In this document: positions 36,481 through 45,257 of the stretch, in pieces
Position numbering within the stretch: the first letter of the stretch is position 1
Layout of the letters: each line of letters begins with the position of its first letter
From: Bacteroides sp. OM05-12
GTDB taxonomy: Bacteria > Bacteroidota > Bacteroidia > Bacteroidales > Bacteroidaceae
Reading direction: 5' to 3'
DNA length: 64,000 bases
Assembly (NCBI RefSeq): GCF_003438995.1
Contig: NZ_QSUN01000002.1
Coordinates: 1 to 64,000 of the forward strand
The notes under the pieces: generated by a model
The model's input: the letters and a program-made list of their open reading frames with translations, nothing else
Told to the model about the DNA's origin: nothing
The model's database searches: none
Made by a program: the position numbers and the translations under genes

Positions 36481-36682
36481 GGCAGGTCTTCTGACTCGTT
36501 TCTGTTGGTAAGCGCCTTCCCGAAAAGTATTTAAAAATAAGTTTTATACTTTCAGTGGCAATGGTGCTTGCTTACAACATTTTGTGAAACTTACAGCAGC
36601 GGGACTGTCCAGGATTTTCACCTGATTCCCTTTTAATCGCTTCCCTGTAATTAATAGTAGGGGAAGTCGAACCAATGCGGGT
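36481..36682 (-). promoter_or_regulatory. Cobalamin riboswitch 2
   Basis: On the minus strand it reads AAAAGGGAATCAGGTGAAAA, CAGTCCCGCTGCTGTAAG and AGTCAGAAGACCTGCC. It controls the Big2 gene. Promoter TATCTTTG is at 36684-36691. Confidence 0.93.
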
Positions 36683-36683
36683 G

Positions 36684-36691
36684 CAAAGATA
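36684..36691 (-). promoter_or_regulatory. -7 element for riboswitch unit 2
   Basis: TATCTTTG is a perfect consensus, immediately 5' of the aptamer. Confidence 0.6.
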
Positions 36692-36806
36692 CAAGATTTT
36701 ATTTAGATTTTTAATTCATATGCCATTAAAAATGTTCCGTAAACATATATATTTATCGTTGTTATTTTAGTGGAGCAAAAGTAGGAGAGGTTTGCTTGCT
36801 TTTGTA

Positions 36807-37976
36807 TTATCGAATAAATGCCTTATAGGTTTTATCATTATTGGATTTCACTATCTTTAGAATATAAAATCCGGAGGGTATGTAGTCGGGTATTGGCGTT
36901 ACTCCCGGAGATAATGATAGTGTGTATGCCTGATTACCGTTTATCGGATAAAAAGTAATAGTACTTTCTGTCGCGCTTTTAATGCTGTTTAAATACACAT
37001 TATGATAGATCAATTCAATATCTTCATTCTTCCTGTAATCGACATTGGTACTTGTGATAGGCAAGATAGCTTTTATATTTCTCCAGCCATAGTCCTGCAA
37101 ATAATATTCGATCTGTTCCTCTTTCACGTATAGAGTGAGGAATGCCGGGTTGGTAGTACTTTGTGCCCGCTCACTATAAAATGCTCCTTCATTCCATAGC
37201 AATGGAATATCCCCTTCAAATATTAACTCTGTCAGGTTAGGACATGAGAATAGAGAAGCATCCTGAAGTTGTTTTATATTTGTTGGCAATGTGAGTTTAT
37301 GCAATAAACCGCAATCAATAATAGAATAAGTACTTAAACATTCCGGATGTACAATAGATGGAAGTTTTAATTCTCTTAAACTGTTATTCCCTATAATCAT
37401 GTGAAACATGACTTTTAGCTGTGGCGCTTTATCCGGCATTATAATTTCTTCCAATAAGGGTGCATTAGAGAAAGCAAGAAACAGATTCTCCAATTTTTCA
37501 CATCCGCTGATATCTACCCACTTTAGTCTTTTACATCCGTTAAATGCGCTTTGGAGAGAAGTAATTCCTGTACAATTACTTAAATCAATATCTGTTATAC
37601 CGGATGTAAAGAAGGCTGCATTCATACTTGTGATATTTTCCGCACCGGAAAACGGCATAATGACCGAGGTTAATTCAAGATAGTTTAGAAAAATAGAGTC
37701 TAAAGCAAGTGGTTCTGTAATAATTGCTTCAGAGAAATCTACACTCTTGACGTTAGAGTTAGGGCTTGATGTTTCACCGGAAATACCGGCATTCTTAAAT
37801 ACACTGACGGTTTTGGAAGTAAGTACTCCTATAATCTTTAAATTGGAATTATCTTTAATTTGTTGGACGGACAAATCGTTGGCATCAATAGTAGTAACTT
37901 GTTCCGCAAGCAGATTCTGGCTGATAATCCAGATCGATAGTAGACAAAGAATATGTTTGTATGGTAAGATTTTCAT
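36807..37976 (-). CDS. Secreted leucine-rich-repeat protein (BspA-like)
   Basis: In this 389-residue protein residues 1-25 are a signal peptide (ISQNLLAEQ). About 90-280 are BspA-type LRRs (TDIDLSNCTGITSLQSAFNG, LKWVDISGCEKLENLFLAF, LRELKLPSIVHPECL). The tail (SGFYILKIVKSNNDKTYKAFIR) is a sorting-like C-terminal domain. It is the last gene of the btuB2 unit, 65 bases after the DUF5074-like gene with a hairpin in the gap. BspA LRRs usually bind proteins, so it may hold the surface proteins together or bind host protein. An LRR protein under B12 control is unusual. Confidence 0.75.
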   Translation of the reverse strand: MKILPYKHILCLLSIWIISQNLLAEQVTTIDANDLSVQQIKDNSNLKIIGVLTSKTVSVFKNAGISGETSSPNSNVKSVDFSEAIITEPLALDSIFLNYLELTSVIMPFSGAENITSMNAAFFTSGITDIDLSNCTGITSLQSAFNGCKRLKWVDISGCEKLENLFLAFSNAPLLEEIIMPDKAPQLKVMFHMIIGNNSLRELKLPSIVHPECLSTYSIIDCGLLHKLTLPTNIKQLQDASLFSCPNLTELIFEGDIPLLWNEGAFYSERAQSTTNPAFLTLYVKEEQIEYYLQDYGWRNIKAILPITSTNVDYRKNEDIELIYHNVYLNSIKSATESTITFYPINGNQAYTLSLSPGVTPIPDYIPSGFYILKIVKSNNDKTYKAFIR

Positions 37977-37988
37977 GTCTTTTATGAT

Positions 37989-38028
37989 ATAGACAAAGGT
38001 CCGTCTTACAAAACAGGCCTTTGTCTAT
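37989..38028 (-). promoter_or_regulatory. Intra-operon hairpin before the LRR gene
   Basis: ATAGACAAAGG (37989-37999) pairs perfectly with CCTTTGTCTAT (38018-38028). No U-tract follows in the direction of transcription. It probably lowers or separates expression of the LRR gene. Confidence 0.55.
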
Positions 38029-38041
38029 GTTTTCATTGAGT

Positions 38042-39772
38042 TTATTTAATAATGACCTTTAGTATTATGTTATCCTTTCCGTTGCTTCCTTTCAGAATAT
38101 AGATTCCATTCGGCTTGTTAACAGGAATAGAGAATGTATTACTATTTACGTGAAAGGTCTCGATATTCTGACCGTTCATGTTATAGAGTGTAAAGTTAAA
38201 TGCATCACAATTATTGATGTATAATTGTCGGTCATTATAGTATGCAGAACGAAGAACCTGTTCGCTATCTATTTTATCCGGATTTCCCGGAGATAGATTA
38301 ATGGAGATCGTTGATTGCGCCACTTTCCCGTTCGAATTAAATTTGATCGTAATATCCGCATCACCTTCTACCCCTTTAGGAGTAACGGATAAATTGCCGT
38401 TGGTAATGTTAGCGGAAAGAATATCTTCATTTGAAATACTGACGATGCTTTTAACAATGGCAGCCTCCATGTTATCCGCATCAGTGACTATGTCGGAGAG
38501 TGGAATAATAAATGGGGTATAATTGTTTCTGATTTTCTCGATTTCTGCAATGACAGGCGGCTCATTATCGGGAAAGACAGGCATTGCCGGAAACCAGAAA
38601 TTCTCTATCATGGAATATTGTTGAAGCTCTTCACCTTTGTTTGATAAACGGGTGAGCACATGGGTCGGATCTATAAAATCATGGTAATAAAAACAATATA
38701 GTTCATCTGTGACGGGATGGACACGGAATGCTGCTCCATAGAGTTTCCATTCGGTATCCGTTAAATTAAGAATCTGTGAAAATTCGTTTGAGTCGATGTC
38801 ATAACAATAAATATTCGAATTGCTGAACCAACTGTTTGTTCCTCCATTCCAATAGATACGATTATGCTGTTTGCTGGAGCAGAATCCGTCGGCAGTCCAT
38901 GCATACCAACTATTGGCAGGTGCATTTATCCCTGTTGGTATGTGAATACGCGTTGTATCTTGGGTAGTGGGGTCTAACTTTAATAAGTAAGGAGCTGTAG
39001 CCCCGCCTCCTGTCTGGTCTTGTGCAACACTTAACCAAATGTTTCCGTCTTTGGACATGATGATGGATCCGAATCCACGTTGTTTGTCACCATCTATAGG
39101 TGCTTGTATAGTGCGTACGATTTGATCTGTTTCCGGATTAATTATCTGAAGACCATATTGCTGATGTACTGCATATACAAATTCGTCTTTTCTCAGCATA
39201 TTTCCTATTTGAGCATAATAGAGTTTGCCGTAGCCATCTTCACTGGGATTGCCTGTTCCCTCTATTTGAGAACCTATTTTCAGATTGTCAATATCAAAAA
39301 GCCAGATTCCATTACTGGTTCCTATATATCCCTTGTGTTCATTTACTCCCAAAAAAGAACGGCCGTCAGCAATGGATTCTATCGTGTTGTTATCTCCGTT
39401 TTGTGTGGCAATATATTGGAATGTCTTTTTTATTTTCATTGTCTTGGCATCACATACAGAAAAACGTGCGCCTGTAACGGATGCTCCGGGATCACGGTCT
39501 TGTTTGGATACAAAGTAGAAATTGTCACCATAGATAGTTCCGAATTGTGTCGTGCATCCCAGTTCATGATCCGGATTCTCTTTTTGGAATACACGATATG
39601 TCCATTCGCCTTCATTGGAAAGCCAATTGACCGTTGAATTCTGGTGTCCGTACCAGTCTTCGTTAACAATAAATACACCGTTCGTATAGTTTGCCTCATC
39701 GGCTTTTGACTGTGCGTATGATTGTAAGGTAATCAATGATAATGCACATAATACAAGGGTAATTCTTTTCAT
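38042..39772 (-). CDS. Secreted DUF5074-like propeller protein
   Basis: The 576-residue protein has a signal peptide ending QSYAQS. A seven-blade-like propeller (about 30-400) contains VNEHKGYIGTSNGIWLFDIDNL and FVYAVHQQYGLQIINPETDQIV, the latter similar to part of the Big2 protein. A cadherin-like segment follows (PVIAEIEKIRNNYTPFIIPLSD) and then a sorting-like C-terminal domain ending ILKVIIK. It is the fourth gene of the btuB2 unit, 35 bases after the PGQF lipoprotein. It has no lipid cysteine, so anchoring differs from BtuG. Cobamide binding is inferred from context. Confidence 0.75.
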   Translation of the reverse strand: MKRITLVLCALSLITLQSYAQSKADEANYTNGVFIVNEDWYGHQNSTVNWLSNEGEWTYRVFQKENPDHELGCTTQFGTIYGDNFYFVSKQDRDPGASVTGARFSVCDAKTMKIKKTFQYIATQNGDNNTIESIADGRSFLGVNEHKGYIGTSNGIWLFDIDNLKIGSQIEGTGNPSEDGYGKLYYAQIGNMLRKDEFVYAVHQQYGLQIINPETDQIVRTIQAPIDGDKQRGFGSIIMSKDGNIWLSVAQDQTGGGATAPYLLKLDPTTQDTTRIHIPTGINAPANSWYAWTADGFCSSKQHNRIYWNGGTNSWFSNSNIYCYDIDSNEFSQILNLTDTEWKLYGAAFRVHPVTDELYCFYYHDFIDPTHVLTRLSNKGEELQQYSMIENFWFPAMPVFPDNEPPVIAEIEKIRNNYTPFIIPLSDIVTDADNMEAAIVKSIVSISNEDILSANITNGNLSVTPKGVEGDADITIKFNSNGKVAQSTISINLSPGNPDKIDSEQVLRSAYYNDRQLYINNCDAFNFTLYNMNGQNIETFHVNSNTFSIPVNKPNGIYILKGSNGKDNIILKVIIK

Positions 39773-39807
39773 GATGCTTGCTTTTATAGAGTGATTCTAA
39801 ATTTGTT

Positions 39808-41040
39808 TTATGGGTTTGGTATGATTGTACTTTTATCTTGTATATGCAAATCCCGTGCATTGGTTATCTCGGTGGATGTTTCGCCGATTCTGCCGCAATA
39901 CTGATTTAAGCCGGTATATACACGTATAAAATCCACTCCCGGCAGATGCACGGGGTTTCCTTCTTTGTCCACTGCCCAGTCAATATCAAAACTGTTCAGA
40001 TCTGCGTCCTTATTCGGATGGTTGTCCACATACCCCCACGGATATGAATAAAGTACCCAATAAGTGCCGAAGCCACTTTCATCCACTCCGTTAGGGGGCA
40101 GCAACGTACCTTCGAATGTCAGTTCGTCTTCTTCCAGCCATAACGGATAATAGTTTTGCTCGTGAAACATATTTTTGGATACATATCCTTCTCCGCCTTT
40201 ATTGTCGGTCCAGGGGATATAGGTTACATCAGTAAGCCCGTTGCTTATGTCGGCTATAGGCTTTTTGTCCGGATCGGGACGGCTATAAGTTATCCGGTAT
40301 CCTTTTTTAGTGGACGGTTTGTAATATTCGCTTCCTGCCAGTTCGTACCATTCATCCTTATCGGGCTTGCCGTTTTGGTTTTTATCGAATGCTACCATTA
40401 CAATACCGGGTTCGCAGCTTCCACCTTTCTTTTCCTTGTAAGACCCTATGTCCGAATAGAAAGCGTTGCCCAGTACCATGAAATCTTTTTCTCCTTTGAC
40501 GTTCATGACGGTATGATCGAATCCGAAAGTAACGTAGCCTCCGTAAGCTCCCAGAGATATCATGATATTGTTAGTTCCGGAAATAGATTCTTCCACTTTT
40601 TTGCACATATCGGCTTCCGTGTCGCCGGCTTTGTATTCCGGCATGGTGTTGATAAATTGTCCCGGTGCGGGGCGGTACTCATATATATGGGCTATGTAAG
40701 GGCTGTACTCTATTTCTTCATGTATCACAATGAAGCGGAAATCATGTTTATAAGGAGTAACAGGGTCGATAATCTCAAAAGTCATATCATACGTTCCTTC
40801 ATCTTTTTGCAAGAAGATATAAGTGCTTTCCGTAGAAACCAGTGAATCCTTTCCGGAAGCTGTCTTCATTGTCCAACGATATTCCTGTCCCGTAAAGGCA
40901 GGTGTCAGTTTGTAACTTTTCATCCTTTCCAGATAGTAGATATCGTCTATACCGAGACTAACCGTCGGAATATCTTGTGTGCAAGCCGTAATTAAAACCA
41001 TGCTTGCCATCAGTGTCCATATTTGTTTCAGTATCTTCAT
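39808..41040 (-). CDS. PGQF-domain surface lipoprotein, BtuH candidate
   Basis: The 410-residue lipoprotein has its lipid cysteine at residue 20 (VLITAC). Residues about 25-110 are a PKD-like beta domain (FTGQEYRWTMKTASGKDSLV). Residues about 115-400 are the PGQF domain (YRPAPGQFINTMP, LGAYGGYVTFGFDHTVMN, loop DKNQNGKPDKDEW, VDFIRVYTGLNQ). The start overlaps the btuG stop, so the two are coupled. The published BtuH binds B12 through a C-terminal globular domain without known relatives. This protein fits that layout, but the identity is my inference. Confidence 0.72.
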   Translation of the reverse strand: MKILKQIWTLMASMVLITACTQDIPTVSLGIDDIYYLERMKSYKLTPAFTGQEYRWTMKTASGKDSLVSTESTYIFLQKDEGTYDMTFEIIDPVTPYKHDFRFIVIHEEIEYSPYIAHIYEYRPAPGQFINTMPEYKAGDTEADMCKKVEESISGTNNIMISLGAYGGYVTFGFDHTVMNVKGEKDFMVLGNAFYSDIGSYKEKKGGSCEPGIVMVAFDKNQNGKPDKDEWYELAGSEYYKPSTKKGYRITYSRPDPDKKPIADISNGLTDVTYIPWTDNKGGEGYVSKNMFHEQNYYPLWLEEDELTFEGTLLPPNGVDESGFGTYWVLYSYPWGYVDNHPNKDADLNSFDIDWAVDKEGNPVHLPGVDFIRVYTGLNQYCGRIGETSTEITNARDLHIQDKSTIIPNP

Positions 41041-42215
41041 CTTCCGAAATCTTTATTTAAGAATACCATGTGTGCGGGTATATCTCCCGTACGTACACTC
41101 CATTTCTTTTTCCCGTATCTGTCGAAGCAGTAGAGCGTACCGCTTGATACATAGTTCTTGGCATCCGTTACATAAATATCTCCCGTCTCCGGATGGATGG
41201 CGATGCCGTAGGGAATGGTAATGCTTTTTTCTGTTCCGTCCGTAATGAAGTTCGTGCTGACTAGCTCCTTCGTCTTGACATTGATAATTCCATAAGTAAC
41301 GGTATTTTTACCTTCATAATCGCTCCATTCCGTACTGTACAGATATAGGGAATCACCATGTATCGCCATATTGGAGCAGGGGATATTTAACGTGTCGGTG
41401 ACAACCATTTTATTATATCCTTTTCTTTTATCCAGAATATAAAGATTGGAATGTATGCTTTTATAGTCGCCTCGCGAGCTTACCCAAAGTCTCTTATATG
41501 AATCTAGTTTTACACGGTGTAGATTGATGCCTACAGGGATTTTCTCTACCTGCTTGAAGTCTTCCATTTGAATGACGGATACGGTGTTGTCATAATTCGG
41601 TGCGCGATAGCCTCCTGAATTGGCAACGTACATATAGTCGTCCACAATCTCCATCTCCTCGGGCTGATAACCTACCGTTACCTTATCGAGTACCTTCAGA
41701 CTGGTGGTGTCCACTTTGTAAACGGCTCCTCTGGGGGCATCCGGATCGATAAGCACCGGGCCCACATAAGAACTGACATAGGCTTTACCCTTATAAAAAC
41801 GGATGTAACGGCAATTAGGAATATCCACTTGACCGATACGCTTGCCTGTATGTGCATTGAGTACCTCCACTTTATGAGAACAGTTGACAACGACATACAG
41901 CTTATTGCCATAGATTTGTATGTCATTGCCCACATCGCCCAGTTCCATGACGACATTCGGGTTTCTTTCCGCATAGAAGTTACGTGCATAAAGCGAACTC
42001 ATGAAATCCAGATAGTCAAGGGTACATTTGTTGCTTCCCATATTGCCTTCGTTTACCACATACATACCTCTTATCTTGGAGTCGGGGGCAGGATAGTCAT
42101 TATATATTATTTCATATTCCGTAGGTACAACGAGCTCAATCTCCCTGCAGGAATAAATGAACAGGGCGGACAGGAGTACCGTCAGGATTAATATATAGGC
42201 TTTTCTGTTTCTCAT
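41037..42215 (-). CDS. btuG: Cobamide-binding surface lipoprotein BtuG
   Basis: The 392-residue lipoprotein has its lipid cysteine at residue 23 (FIYSC). The body is a YncE-like seven-bladed propeller (YVVNEGNMGSNKCTLDYLD, DIQIYGNKLYVVVNCSHKVE, IAIHPETGDIYVTDAKNY). BtuG proteins capture cobalamin with femtomolar-range affinity and form a lid on BtuB. It lies 6 bases downstream of btuB copy 2, and its stop overlaps the next start. Length and context match BtuG closely. Confidence 0.88.
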   Translation of the reverse strand: MRNRKAYILILTVLLSALFIYSCREIELVVPTEYEIIYNDYPAPDSKIRGMYVVNEGNMGSNKCTLDYLDFMSSLYARNFYAERNPNVVMELGDVGNDIQIYGNKLYVVVNCSHKVEVLNAHTGKRIGQVDIPNCRYIRFYKGKAYVSSYVGPVLIDPDAPRGAVYKVDTTSLKVLDKVTVGYQPEEMEIVDDYMYVANSGGYRAPNYDNTVSVIQMEDFKQVEKIPVGINLHRVKLDSYKRLWVSSRGDYKSIHSNLYILDKRKGYNKMVVTDTLNIPCSNMAIHGDSLYLYSTEWSDYEGKNTVTYGIINVKTKELVSTNFITDGTEKSITIPYGIAIHPETGDIYVTDAKNYVSSGTLYCFDRYGKKKWSVRTGDIPAHMVFLNKDFGR

Positions 42216-42221
42216 CTTGCG

Positions 42222-44234
42222 TTAAATTTCAATGGTAAGCGTAAAACGGTAATTGCGTTTCGGCATCGGGTAATTCAGTATCACGTCATAATCCTGACTT
42301 AGCAGATTATTGACCTCTAGTGCTGCTTTCATTTTTACTTTTCTTATATTGAAATCTTTCATTAAAGAAAGGTCACTGGTATACCACGGTTGCGTGTGGT
42401 TATAACGAATGTTTTCCTGTTGGTTGTAACGTTCGCCCACATAGATGAAACTGTAATTTAAAGCCCAGCTTCTATATTTCAGATTAGCAATAAGCGAACC
42501 GCTGTGCCAGGGAATATAAGGTATCTGATCCCGGTAATAGTTGTCTTCCGGATTGGTGACATCAATCGCTTCCTGATAGGTATACTGTGCCCTGACGGTG
42601 ATATAGAAATGGCGGAACGGGTTGATTGTTGTCTGGGCAGATATATCGATACCTTTTATTTCCACTTTACCGAGATTCAACATAGTCCAGCGGAATTGTT
42701 GCCCTTTGGGGTAAGCAACGATTTTGTCCTTCACCTTATTATAGTATACGTCGGCTTGCGCTTTCACTTCCTGAAAGAATGCGTTGGGGAAGTTTTTGTT
42801 ATAGGCAATTCCCAAATCATACTGTGTAACGTACTCCGGATTCAGCTTGGAGTTACCCATGTCAGCATAGTAAAGGTCGTTAAACGTAGGCATACGGAAA
42901 CTTTTTTTGCAATAGGCGCGCAGCGTCAGGTCGTTTGTCCGGAAAGGAGCGATAGACGCGAATACAGCGGGAGTGAACACCCGTTTCTTAGGAGGATTGA
43001 CCTCTTCCTTTATTTTATCGTTTACGAATGTGGCAAGTCCGCTTCCCTGTATCTTGAGCTTTCCTATTTTGAATGCCGTAGCTACAGACAGCATATTGAC
43101 ATATCTTACCGGCCAGACGAAGCCATACATTTCCGCTCCCAGTTTATTCCACTGTAAATCATATGATAACGATACGTCCCAATTCTTCAGGATGGTATAC
43201 ATATTTGAAGATGACAGATAGAATTCCCTTTGTTTGTAAAGGTTGTCCACCTTCACCTGTTTATCGTCGTTATTTACGTAGTGTGTTCGGAAGAAAGAGT
43301 ATTTGCCTTTGAGGTTGGTCTTGAAATTAGCCACTTCCTTTTGAAAACTGCCTTGAACGAAAGAGTTTGTGTCCCAAATACGTTCACCGCGTCGCCATAC
43401 ATTATTGACGATTGCTCCCGGTACTCCCCGTTCCGAATTATAGTTGTAGCCCTTGATGTACCAACTTCCGTCATTAATGCGGCCGTGAAGCGTACCTTCC
43501 AGACGAGTTGCGTTGATGTCTCCGTTCTGGCGGACGGCAGTCGTGTCATAAGCTATCTCTCCTGCCGGATTGACCCTTTGATAACGGAATTTATATTTGC
43601 CGCTTCCGTTCAGCCATTCCGCACTGAAAGAAGAACTTAGTTTTTCAGACAGTTTGTTTTCAAAAAGAACGGAGGTATTTATCACATTGAATGAACCTAC
43701 CTTGATAGAGGCTCTCATATTATAGGTTTTTCCTGCTTCAAATTTAGGGATACGTGTACGTATATATATGGAGCCTGCCGCACCGAAGTCTTTGGCCGAT
43801 TGGAAGATTTCGCTTTTCTGCCCGTTGTACATGGATATTTCTTCTATGTTGTCCAGCGAATATTGCCCTAAATCCACTTGCCCGTTTTGGGCATTGCTGA
43901 GTTGGATACCGTCATAAAACACGCCCATGTGATTCGTACCCATGCTGCGGATATTTACTGTCTTAATACCTCCTACACCTCCGTAGTCTTTTATCTGTAC
44001 GCCCGAAAAGTAACGAAGAGCATCTGCTATACTGTGGCTACTTAGATTTTTTAATTCGGCTCCCGAAAGTTTCTGTGCAGGAATAACTTCTTTATAGCTT
44101 TTAGCCGTCACCACAACCTCATCCAGCTTTTGAATGCTGTCTAACTTATATTGTGCCTGGATAAGGGTACAGCTATTCCATAAGAGTATAAATATGATGT
44201 TGAATTTAATCAGTGCCTGTGAATGACTTTTCAT
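42222..44234 (-). CDS. btuB: TonB-dependent cobamide receptor BtuB, copy 2
   Basis: This 670-residue outer-membrane receptor has a signal region ending near CTLIQAQ, a TonB box (KLDEVVVTAKS), a plug with IKDYGGVGGIKTVNIRSMG and FYDGIQLSNAQNGQVDLG, and a full barrel. The barrel ends YRFTLTIEI, lacking the usual terminal Phe or Tyr seen in copy 1. It is the first gene after riboswitch 3 and heads a five-gene unit. Moderate divergence from copy 1 suggests different cobamide preferences, as shown for multiple BtuBs in B. thetaiotaomicron. Confidence 0.9.
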   Translation of the reverse strand: MKSHSQALIKFNIIFILLWNSCTLIQAQYKLDSIQKLDEVVVTAKSYKEVIPAQKLSGAELKNLSSHSIADALRYFSGVQIKDYGGVGGIKTVNIRSMGTNHMGVFYDGIQLSNAQNGQVDLGQYSLDNIEEISMYNGQKSEIFQSAKDFGAAGSIYIRTRIPKFEAGKTYNMRASIKVGSFNVINTSVLFENKLSEKLSSSFSAEWLNGSGKYKFRYQRVNPAGEIAYDTTAVRQNGDINATRLEGTLHGRINDGSWYIKGYNYNSERGVPGAIVNNVWRRGERIWDTNSFVQGSFQKEVANFKTNLKGKYSFFRTHYVNNDDKQVKVDNLYKQREFYLSSSNMYTILKNWDVSLSYDLQWNKLGAEMYGFVWPVRYVNMLSVATAFKIGKLKIQGSGLATFVNDKIKEEVNPPKKRVFTPAVFASIAPFRTNDLTLRAYCKKSFRMPTFNDLYYADMGNSKLNPEYVTQYDLGIAYNKNFPNAFFQEVKAQADVYYNKVKDKIVAYPKGQQFRWTMLNLGKVEIKGIDISAQTTINPFRHFYITVRAQYTYQEAIDVTNPEDNYYRDQIPYIPWHSGSLIANLKYRSWALNYSFIYVGERYNQQENIRYNHTQPWYTSDLSLMKDFNIRKVKMKAALEVNNLLSQDYDVILNYPMPKRNYRFTLTIEI

Positions 44235-44385
44235 AATTAATATCTATTTGACATTTGTATATAAATCAAATAGCTCTAATCAAAAAAGAACAGCATGAAT
44301 AGAATGGCGGATTTCTTACTTTGCATTGATGTTCTGCCATTTGTTCCACAGCTCTTTCCTCGAAAGCTATTGAAATGCGTTGCAT

Positions 44386-44563
44386 GGCAGGTCTTCTGAC
44401 TTATTTCTGTTGGTAAGCGCCTTCCCGAATCTTATATTCAGTGGCAATGGTGCTTGCTTACAACATTTCTGTGAAACTTACAGCAGCGGGACTGTTCAGG
44501 ATTTCCACCTGATTCCCTTTTAATCACTACCTCGTAAAAAGAGGCTCGTGAACCGAATGCGGT
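44386..44563 (-). promoter_or_regulatory. Cobalamin riboswitch 3
   Basis: On the minus strand it has GGGAATCAGGTGGAAATCCTG, CAGTCCCGCTGCTGTAAG and AAGTCAGAAGACCTGCC. It is followed by the hairpin AGCTTTCGAGGAAAGAGCT (44350-44368) with CGAGGA in the loop. It controls the btuB2 unit. Confidence 0.93.
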
Positions 44564-44564
44564 G

Positions 44565-44572
44565 CAAAGATA
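44565..44572 (-). promoter_or_regulatory. -7 element for riboswitch unit 3
   Basis: TATCTTTG is a perfect consensus, just 5' of the aptamer. Confidence 0.6.
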
Positions 44573-44683
44573 TATAAAATAATCAATTGAGAGATACAAT
44601 CATCAAGGTGTTTTTATAAAACATAAGGTTGATTGTGAACAAACGTCTTGATGTTTTTAAAAAACATCGGGTTGATTGAAACA

Positions 44684-44823
44684 GTGACAAGTGACAGAAA
44701 TGACAGCGGTTTTCATAAACTTATATAGATGTATATAAATATATAGTAGTATATATACTATACTTATTATATATTAATCACTATATATCTTTTAAAAACT
44801 CTGTCATTCTTGTCACTTGTCAC
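44684..44823. repeat. Inverted repeat between two divergent riboswitch promoters
   Basis: GTGACAAGTGACAGAAATGA (from 44684) and its near complement (44801-44823) match at 21 of 23 bases, flanking about 95 very AT-rich bases with a run of TATATA palindromes. Just left of it are two related hairpins built on GTTTTTATAAAAC and GATGTTTTTAAAAAACATC (44610-44668). There is no open frame. Confidence 0.65.
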
Positions 44824-44908
44824 TAATCAGGTTGCTTTTTGCCGATGATGTTCTTGATAATGAATAAAAATAAATATTATATTTGCTTTAACTTATCGTT
44901 TTTAAGTG

Positions 44909-44916
44909 TACCTTTG
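44909..44916 (+). promoter_or_regulatory. -7 element for riboswitch unit 4
   Basis: TACCTTTG fits TAnnTTTG. A TTTG lies 23 bases upstream (44882-44885). Confidence 0.55.
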
Positions 44917-44924
44917 CATTTGAA

Positions 44925-45096
44925 TTGGTGTGTGGCTTTCATCCACAAGAAAGAACACATAATAGGGAATACCGTGAGAATCGGTAACAGTACCCGCTGC
45001 TGTAATTCTCGTTGAACCCGGACACATTGTGTCACTGGAAAGCTGAATTTCCGGGAAGACGTCCGAAAGGGGAGAGATAAGTCAGAAGACCTGCCA
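44925..45096 (+). promoter_or_regulatory. Cobalamin riboswitch 4
   Basis: It has GGGAATACCGTGAGAATCGG, ACAGTACCCGCTGCTGTAA and AAGTCAGAAGACCTGCC. The downstream sequence GCTTTCGGGAG (45121-45131) echoes the CTTTCGAGGA of the other four leaders. It controls the 2310-residue gene. Confidence 0.93.
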
Positions 45097-45257
45097 GTAT
45101 CATTATCTTGAATATCTTATGCTTTCGGGAGTTAGAGCAAGGGTAAGAACTTGAAGGGATGCCATATATCTTTTCATCTCTTTTATCTCCTTATGACATA
45201 AGATTATTCAATGGTTTAGGATTTTATTAAGATTCTATATAAACCGTTTAATTTATT

